Shown: positions 59,399-64,000 of the stretch, one piece after another | How positions within the stretch are numbered: the first letter of the stretch is position 1 | Layout: the number at the start of each line of letters is the position of its first letter | Assembly (NCBI GenBank): GCA_022791995.1 | Contig: JAAWAD010000073.1 | Location: 1 to 64,000 of the forward strand | Direction: 5' to 3' | Origin: Lawsonibacter sp. | Lineage (GTDB): Bacteria; Bacillota; Clostridia; Oscillospirales; Oscillospiraceae | Length of the DNA: 64,000 nucleotides | Program-made: the position numbers and the translations under genes | The notes under the pieces: generated by a model | What the model was told of the DNA's origin: nothing | The model's input: the letters and a program-made list of their open reading frames with translations, nothing else | Database searches by the model: none

Positions 59399-60355
59399 CT
59401 ATGGAGTGCCCTGTGCCGCCTCCGCGCCGGAAGAGGGGGTGTCCAGAGAGAGAACCATATCCCGTTTGGGAACCCGGTCCCAGGAAAAGAGGGGGAGAAG
59501 CTCCCGGGGGGAGACAGGCCGGTATTCGGGCAGGAGTCCGGCTGCGTGGGCCAGGCGGCCTACCAACTCCGGGGCGGTGTACACCTCCTGGAGCTGTCCC
59601 AGCTCCAGATCCCGGTCCCGCTTAGCCAGCCGCCGCCCGTCGGGGGCCAGGAGAAGGGGGACATGTGCATACTCGGGGTGAGGCAGGCGCAGCTGCTGCT
59701 GGAGCCACAGCTGCCGGGGGGTGGAGGACAGCAGGTCGCTTCCCCGGACCACTTGGGTCACCCCCATGGCGGCGTCATCCACCACGACCGCCAGCTGATA
59801 GGCATACACGCCGTCGGACCGGCGGAGGATAAAGTCGTCTTGCGCCAGCTGTTCCGAGACAACCCCCTGAAGAAGATCCGAAAAGAGGACCGTTTCCTCT
59901 GGGGCGTGAATTCTCCAGGCGGGGCGGCGTGTTCTGGCCAGCACTTCCCGCTCCGCCGGAGTCAGACTGCGGCACCGGCCGTCATAGAGGGCGGTGCCGT
60001 CGGAGCGGTGGGGGGCGGAGGCGGTCAGCCGCTCTGCCCGGGTGCAGAAGCAGGGATAGACCAGCCCCTGCGCCTCCAGGGCGCGGAAGGCCTGGGCATA
60101 GGCCTCGGTCCGCCGGCTTTGATATACCGGCTCCCCGTCCCAGTCCAGCCCCAGCCACTCCAGGTCCCGCATCACCTGGTCGCAGAAGGCGGGGCGGCAC
60201 CGGTCCGGGTCCAGGTCCTCCAGCCGAAGGACCATTTCTCCTGAACAGCTCCGGGCGGCCAGCCAGGCAAGCAGACAGGACCACAGGTTGCCCAGGTGCA
60301 TTCGGCCGCTGGGGCTGGGGGCGAAGCGGCCCCGCACCGGGATTTTCTTTTCCAT
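59399..60355 (-). CDS. gluQRS: Glutamyl-Q tRNA(Asp) synthetase
   Basis: A 318-residue truncated GluRS paralogue that loads Glu onto queuosine 34 of tRNA(Asp). HIGH-like motif PSPSGRMHLGN near 12-22, zinc ligands CFCTRAE...YDGRCR, and a KMSKS-like RLAKRDRD. The anticodon-binding half of a full GluRS is missing, which defines the family. ATG 60355 lies five bases after the upstream dat stop; the open frame further up overlaps dat. Confidence 0.92.
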   Translation of the reverse strand: MEKKIPVRGRFAPSPSGRMHLGNLWSCLLAWLAARSCSGEMVLRLEDLDPDRCRPAFCDQVMRDLEWLGLDWDGEPVYQSRRTEAYAQAFRALEAQGLVYPCFCTRAERLTASAPHRSDGTALYDGRCRSLTPAEREVLARTRRPAWRIHAPEETVLFSDLLQGVVSEQLAQDDFILRRSDGVYAYQLAVVVDDAAMGVTQVVRGSDLLSSTPRQLWLQQQLRLPHPEYAHVPLLLAPDGRRLAKRDRDLELGQLQEVYTAPELVGRLAHAAGLLPEYRPVSPRELLPLFSWDRVPKRDMVLSLDTPSSGAEAAQGTP

Positions 60356-60360
60356 AAGGC

Positions 60361-61215
60361 TCAGCGGGGCTGGGTCTCTCGCTGGAATTTCTCCCAGTAG
60401 GCCTCCTGGAGCAGGTTCAGGCGCTGGGGGTCCCGTCCGCCCACTGGAATGCCGTCGATGGATTCCGCCGGGATGCACAGAGCGCTGCTGCTGGTGACCA
60501 GCACCTCGTCGGCGTTCATCAGCTCAGTCATGGAGAAGGGCCGCTCCTCCACCGGGATGCCGTGCTCTCGGGCAAGGGCAAGCAGGTGCTTGCGGGTGAT
60601 GCCCGGCAGGATCAGCTCGTCCGTGGGGGCGGTGCGCAGCACCCCGTCCTGGAGGATGGAGATGTTGCTGTGGGCGCATTCTGTGACCCGGGAGCCCCGA
60701 TGGAGCACCGCCTCGTCACAACCCTGCTCCACAGCCCGCTGGTTGGCCAGCACGCTGGGGATCAAATTCAATGTTTTGATGTTGCACAGGTAAAACCGCT
60801 TGTCCTCTAGAGAGATCAGGCGGTACCGCTTGTCCTTGGGCTTCATGGCGATGGGCTTGACATAGATGAGCAGGCTGGGCTGCACCTCCGCGGGAGGGAA
60901 GGGGTGATTGCGCATACACACCCCCCGGGAAACCTGCCAGTAGAGGAAGTGGGTGGGGGCGTCCTCCGCTGCGTCCAGCACCTTTTGTAGCTCCCCGGTC
61001 ACCGTCTGCCGGTCCAGATGGAAGGGAATCTCCAGCAGGCGCAGGCTGTTGTACATCCGGTCCAGGTGGTCCTCCAGGGCGAAGGGCACCCGGTTGACCG
61101 CACAGGTGGCCTCGTAGATGCCGTCCCCGAAGTAGAGGGCCCGGTCCTGCATGGGCACCGTCATCTCCTCCAGGGGGCCGATGGCGCCATTATAGTATCC
61201 GACATTTTTCCACAT
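60361..61215 (-). CDS. dat: D-amino-acid transaminase
   Basis: A 284-residue class IV PLP enzyme that interconverts D-alanine and D-glutamate for cell-wall synthesis. DAAT-like features: YFGDGIYEATCAVN, the PLP lysine in LCNIKTLNLIPSVLANQRA, CDEAVLHRGSRVTECAHSNI and LPGITRKHLLALA. ATG 61215 follows AAAGGAG. It is placed between a PAP2 phosphatase gene (2 bases upstream) and gluQRS (5 bases downstream) in a tight run. Branched-chain or ADC-lyase activity is less likely. Confidence 0.88.
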   Translation of the reverse strand: MWKNVGYYNGAIGPLEEMTVPMQDRALYFGDGIYEATCAVNRVPFALEDHLDRMYNSLRLLEIPFHLDRQTVTGELQKVLDAAEDAPTHFLYWQVSRGVCMRNHPFPPAEVQPSLLIYVKPIAMKPKDKRYRLISLEDKRFYLCNIKTLNLIPSVLANQRAVEQGCDEAVLHRGSRVTECAHSNISILQDGVLRTAPTDELILPGITRKHLLALAREHGIPVEERPFSMTELMNADEVLVTSSSALCIPAESIDGIPVGGRDPQRLNLLQEAYWEKFQRETQPR

Positions 61216-61217
61216 GG

Positions 61218-61757
61218 TTACAAGCTCCTTTTCTCCAATGTTTGATTTGTCCGCCAAACTGCCCAGGCGCACAGGCTGCCGATGATGGCTCCGGCCAGCA
61301 CGTCGGTGGGGTAGTGGACCCCTACATACAGCCGGGACAGGCCCATACACACCGCCAGCACAACGGCCCATACCCGCGTTCCAGGCTTGGGCAGGGTGCG
61401 GGCCCAGATCATCCCGGCGGCAAAGGCGGCGCAGGTGTGGCCTGATGGAAAGGAGTTGGGGTCCCCCTCAAGCACGAGAGGAACAATGGGCCAGTCCAGC
61501 CAAGGCCGGGGCCGCTGGAACAGGTGCTTGAGGACCACATTGGTACACAGAGCGCCCAGAACCAGAGCACACAGGCTGAGCACCCCTGCCCGTCGGGTGG
61601 ATTTCCGCATCAGAAACAGCAGACTGAGGAGCAACCACAAAAAGCCCACATCTCCCAGACGGGTGAACATGGGAACGATGGTATCCAGCAGAGGGGTGTG
61701 TGCCTCCTGAATGGCCAGCAGCAGGGCCCCGTCCAGCCCTTGGATGGTTTGCAGCAT
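61218..61757 (-). CDS. PAP2-superfamily membrane phosphatase
   Basis: A 179-residue membrane phosphatase with about five helices and the three PAP2 motifs: KHLFQRPRP (KX6RP), FPSGHTCAAF (PSGH) and GLSRLYVGVHYPTDVLAG (SRX5HX3D). It may act on undecaprenyl pyrophosphate or phosphatidate. It is first in a three-gene run with dat and gluQRS. Its upstream region holds AAAGGAGG before ATG 61757. Confidence 0.92.
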   Translation of the reverse strand: MLQTIQGLDGALLLAIQEAHTPLLDTIVPMFTRLGDVGFLWLLLSLLFLMRKSTRRAGVLSLCALVLGALCTNVVLKHLFQRPRPWLDWPIVPLVLEGDPNSFPSGHTCAAFAAGMIWARTLPKPGTRVWAVVLAVCMGLSRLYVGVHYPTDVLAGAIIGSLCAWAVWRTNQTLEKRSL

Positions 61758-61848
61758 AGGCTTGCCTCCTTTTTCCCCTCTATTATACCGCTCCAGAAGA
61801 GAAACTGCAAGGGTAAGGGGAATTTTCGGGAAAGTCGCACTCCTCCAC

Positions 61849-61878
61849 TTGACAGGGCGGGGCAGAATGGGGTATAGT
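61849..61878 (+). promoter_or_regulatory. Promoter of the acyl-CoA synthetase gene
   Basis: TTGACA at 61849-61854, 18-bp spacer, TATAGT at 61873-61878. The -35 is overlapped by one copy of TCCTCCACTT (61841-61850). Confidence 0.65.
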
Positions 61879-61907
61879 ACTTTAATGGTTTAAAGGTAAA
61901 CACCGGT

Positions 61908-61929
61908 AAAGTGGAGCATCCTCCACTTT
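61908..61929 (+). promoter_or_regulatory. Inverted repeat in the acyl-CoA synthetase leader
   Basis: AAAGTGGAG at 61908-61916 and CTCCACTTT at 61921-61929 form a perfect 9-bp stem with a CATC loop. The right arm is part of a second exact TCCTCCACTT (61919-61928). The hairpin is about 25 bases before the start codon. Confidence 0.55.
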
Positions 61930-61954
61930 TTATGAGAAAGGAATGTGGAAACAT

Positions 61955-63589
61955 ATGCCCATCACCGATTTGCTGGAGCGCAACAGCAAGCTGTATGGCG
62001 ACCAGATATCCCTGGTGGAAATCAACCCAGAGGTACAGGAGGAGCAGCGGTTGACCTGGAAGGAGTACGCCCTGATTCAGCCCACCTCTCCGGTGCCCTT
62101 CCGGCGGGAGATTACCTGGTCCGTCTTTGACGAGAAGGCCAACCGGGTGGCCAACATGCTGCTCAGCCGGGGCATTCAAAAGGGGCAGAAGGTTGCCGTT
62201 CTGCTGATGAACTGCCTGGAGTGGCTGCCCATCTACTTCGGCATTTTAAAGACCGGGGCAGTAGCCGTTCCTCTGAACTTCCGGTACACGGCAGAAGAGA
62301 TTGAGTACTGTGTCCGGCTGGCCGATGCCGACGTGCTCTTTTTTGGCCCCGCCTTTATCGGCCGGGTGGAGACCATCGCAGAGTCCCTGGGGAAGGAGCA
62401 CCTGCTGCTCTATGTGGGAGAAAACTGCCCCTCCTTTGCCGAGGACTACCACATGGCCGCCGCCGACTGCTCCTCCGCTGCCCCGAAGATCCTGGTGGAG
62501 GATGAGGATGACGCGGCGATCTACTACTCTTCAGGCACCACTGGCTTTCCCAAGGCCATTTTGCTGAAGCACTCCGCCCTGATGCAGGCGGCACGAATGG
62601 AGGCCCTCCACCACGAGACCACCCACGACGATGTGTTCCTGTGCATTCCGCCTTTGTACCATACAGGGGCCAAGATGCACTGGTTTGGATCCCTGTATAC
62701 CGGGGGTAAGGCGGTTCTGCTGAAGGGAAACTCCCCCAAAGCCATTCTGGAGGCGGCTTCCGGCGAGGGGTGTACCATTGTCTGGCTGCTGGTGCCCTGG
62801 GCTCAGGATATCCTGGCCGCACTGGACCGGGGGGACTTGAGCATAGAGGATTATCAGCTGGCCCAGTGGCGGCTGATGCACATCGGAGCGCAGCCTGTGC
62901 CCCCCTCCCTGATTCGCCATTGGCTCCAGTACTTCCCCCACCACAAGTACGATACCAACTACGGTCTGTCTGAGTCCACCGGCCCGGGCTGCGTCCACCT
63001 GGGGCTGGACAACATCCACAAGGTGGGGGCCATCGGTGTGCCAGGCTATGGCTGGAAGTGCAAGATTGTGGACGAGCACAACCAGCCCGTGGAGCAGGGC
63101 CAGGTGGGAGAGCTGTGCGTCAAAGGCCCCGGAGTGATGGTGTGCTACTACCACGACGAGAAGGCCACCCAGGAGGTGCTGGAGAACGGCTGGCTGCACA
63201 CCGGGGATATGGCCCAGCAGGATGAGGATGGCTTCTACTTCCTGGTGGACCGGAAAAAGGATGTGATTATCTCAGGGGGCGAGAATCTGTACCCCGTCCA
63301 GATAGAGAGCTTCCTGTCTGCCTTCTCCAAGGTTCACGACGTGGCCGTGATCGGCTTGCCCGATAAGCGTCTGGGAGAGATTGCCGCCGCCATTGTCCAG
63401 GTGAAGGAGGGGATGGAGTGTACCGAGGAGGAGATCAACCGCTTCTGTCTGGACCTGCCCCGGTATAAGCGGCCCAGAAAGATTATTTTTGCCCCTGTGA
63501 TCCGCAATGCCACTGGAAAAATTGATAAGCCCAAATTGCGGGAAGCCTACTGCGGCGTCCGCCTGGTGGAGGCGCAGAACCACGGATGA
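61955..63589 (+). CDS. AMP-binding acyl-CoA synthetase
   Basis: A 544-residue ANL-superfamily ligase: AMP motif YYSSGTTGFPKAI near 190, then LMHIGAQPVP, TNYGLSESTG, GWLHTGDMAQQDEDGFYFLVDRKKDVIISGGENLYPVQIE (hinge and A8) and the catalytic Lys in NATGKIDKPKLRE. It activates an acid to its CoA ester through an acyl-adenylate. An N-terminal block of about 25 residues (TWKEYALIQPTSPVPF) is less usual. ATG 61955 is preferred; ATG 61943 is directly abutted to AAAGGA. Substrate not known. Confidence 0.88.
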   Translation: MPITDLLERNSKLYGDQISLVEINPEVQEEQRLTWKEYALIQPTSPVPFRREITWSVFDEKANRVANMLLSRGIQKGQKVAVLLMNCLEWLPIYFGILKTGAVAVPLNFRYTAEEIEYCVRLADADVLFFGPAFIGRVETIAESLGKEHLLLYVGENCPSFAEDYHMAAADCSSAAPKILVEDEDDAAIYYSSGTTGFPKAILLKHSALMQAARMEALHHETTHDDVFLCIPPLYHTGAKMHWFGSLYTGGKAVLLKGNSPKAILEAASGEGCTIVWLLVPWAQDILAALDRGDLSIEDYQLAQWRLMHIGAQPVPPSLIRHWLQYFPHHKYDTNYGLSESTGPGCVHLGLDNIHKVGAIGVPGYGWKCKIVDEHNQPVEQGQVGELCVKGPGVMVCYYHDEKATQEVLENGWLHTGDMAQQDEDGFYFLVDRKKDVIISGGENLYPVQIESFLSAFSKVHDVAVIGLPDKRLGEIAAAIVQVKEGMECTEEEINRFCLDLPRYKRPRKIIFAPVIRNATGKIDKPKLREAYCGVRLVEAQNHG

Positions 63590-63603
63590 TCCCCAATGCT
63601 TTT

Positions 63604-63636
63604 GGAAAAAACCGTCCCTCTGGGGCGGTTTTTTCC
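63604..63636 (+). terminator. Rho-independent terminator of the acyl-CoA synthetase gene
   Basis: GGAAAAAACCG pairs with CGGTTTTTTCC, with CCC/GGG inside and a short loop. Fifteen bases after the stop. Confidence 0.8.
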
Positions 63637-63665
63637 GGTCCCTCCCCTTTTCAAGGGGAGGGACC
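63637..63665. repeat. Perfect 13-bp hairpin before the AEC gene
   Basis: GGTCCCTCCCCTT pairs with AAGGGGAGGGACC around TTC, directly after the terminator stem. It has no T run and ends just before a possible -10 (TAAAAT, 63671-63676). It may be a dispersed repeat or a second terminator. Confidence 0.5.
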
Positions 63666-63709
63666 TGTGCTAAAATAGCAGAGCGACACTGCAAAGGATG
63701 GTCCTGACA

Positions 63710-64000
63710 ATGGAAAATTTGATTCTCTCCCTCAACTGTGTAACGCCCATGTTTCTGATTTTGTGCGTCGGGCTGCTGGTCCGGCGCTGCGGCGTGCTCA
63801 GTGAGGAGAATGTCCATGCCTTGAGTACGCTCAGCTTTCGGGCGCTGCTGCCCTGTCTGCTGTTCTACAATGTTTACTCCGCTGACCTGGATACAGCTGC
63901 CCAGCCCCATGTAATTGCCTTTCTGATGCTGTGGACGTTGGGGTGGTTTGGGGCTGGCTACGTGCTGTTCACCTGCACCGTGAAGGATCCCCGCCGCCGG
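63710..64000 (+). CDS. AEC (auxin efflux carrier) family transporter, 5' part
   Basis: The first 97 residues are present; the gene runs off the window. The N terminus NLILSLNCVTPMFLILCVGLLVRRCGVLSEENVHALSTLSFRALLPCLLFYNVYSADL matches the start of AEC permeases, which move organic acids or auxin-like anions (malate, for example). Three helices are visible. ATG 63710 has GGATGG upstream at eight bases; an ATG four codons earlier sits against AAAGG and is an alternative. Confidence 0.82.
   Translation, partial: MENLILSLNCVTPMFLILCVGLLVRRCGVLSEENVHALSTLSFRALLPCLLFYNVYSADLDTAAQPHVIAFLMLWTLGWFGAGYVLFTCTVKDPRRR

Noticed and set aside
1-64000. tRNA or rRNA genes, CRISPR arrays, prophage or restriction systems
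   Set aside because: Scanned by eye on both strands; no GTTCRANNC-type tRNA arms in intergenic space, no spaced direct repeats, and no phage or restriction domains were found.

Overview
The window (about 60% G+C, tightly packed, ATGA/TGATG junctions common) looks like the chromosome of a strictly anaerobic, spore-forming Clostridia, most likely an Oscillospiraceae of the Flavonifractor/Pseudoflavonifractor/Lawsonibacter type. The support is spo0A, spoIVB and ylmC/ymxH for sporulation, a multi-subunit [FeFe] hydrogenase, tepA next to an FtsK/SpoIIIE translocase, ireB and mutS2, and the base composition. The genus is an inference. I see no tRNA, rRNA, CRISPR array, prophage or intact insertion sequence. 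Both edges cut a gene (hydB on the left, an AEC transporter on the right).

Layout. 1-2.2 kb: end of an NAD-linked, probably electron-bifurcating [FeFe] hydrogenase operon (hydB-hydA). 2.3-4.2 kb: a MarR regulator with a near-ideal promoter/operator and the MATE pump it probably controls. 4.2-6.7 kb (minus): TSCPD protein, spo0A with an 0A box upstream, spoIVB. 7-9.3 kb (minus): two small hypotheticals and an NSS sodium symporter. 9.4-17.4 kb: tatD and its radical-SAM partner, tiny proteins, tepA, a 160-bp MITE-like element, uppP, ftsK/spoIIIE, ireB, pyridoxamine kinase. 17.4-25.5 kb: addA, ylmC, a MATE/LysR divergent pair, a GH13 enzyme, a DUF1294 protein.

25.5-37.3 kb is a sugar-acid (hexuronate) catabolic island. 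It has a LacI regulator, an enolase-superfamily dehydratase on the minus strand, and a divergent ten-gene operon: TRAP transporter dctPQM, an alpha/beta hydrolase, an RraA-type aldolase, two-part UxaA, two SDR dehydrogenases and UxaC. Identical AAAAACGTTTTT palindromes lie at the predicted start sites of both divergent promoters. A second, smaller island at 53.2-59.4 kb repeats the logic with GntR, a different enolase-superfamily dehydratase, a zinc MDR dehydrogenase and a second TRAP dctPQM.

37.3-48 kb is mostly housekeeping: ilvE, yjdF behind a yjdF-type riboswitch, a Bax inhibitor-1 protein, hisF-hisI-hisE, a third MATE pump, mutS2, ptsH (HPr), uvrC. 48-53 kb holds a transglutaminase lipoprotein and a compact type II secretion/type IV pilus-like operon: one PilC/GspF-type membrane protein, four small single-helix proteins and a PilT-type ATPase. 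No PilB, prepilin peptidase or PilMNO is present. 59.4-64 kb: gluQRS, D-amino-acid transaminase and a PAP2 phosphatase in one minus-strand run, an acyl-CoA synthetase with repeated promoter motifs, and the start of an AEC permease.

The parts most worth a second look are the hexuronate island with its twin LacI operators, the minimal PilT-driven secretion/pilus locus, the yjdF leader, the altered acidic pocket of Spo0A, and the MITE-like and triple-hairpin intergenic repeats.
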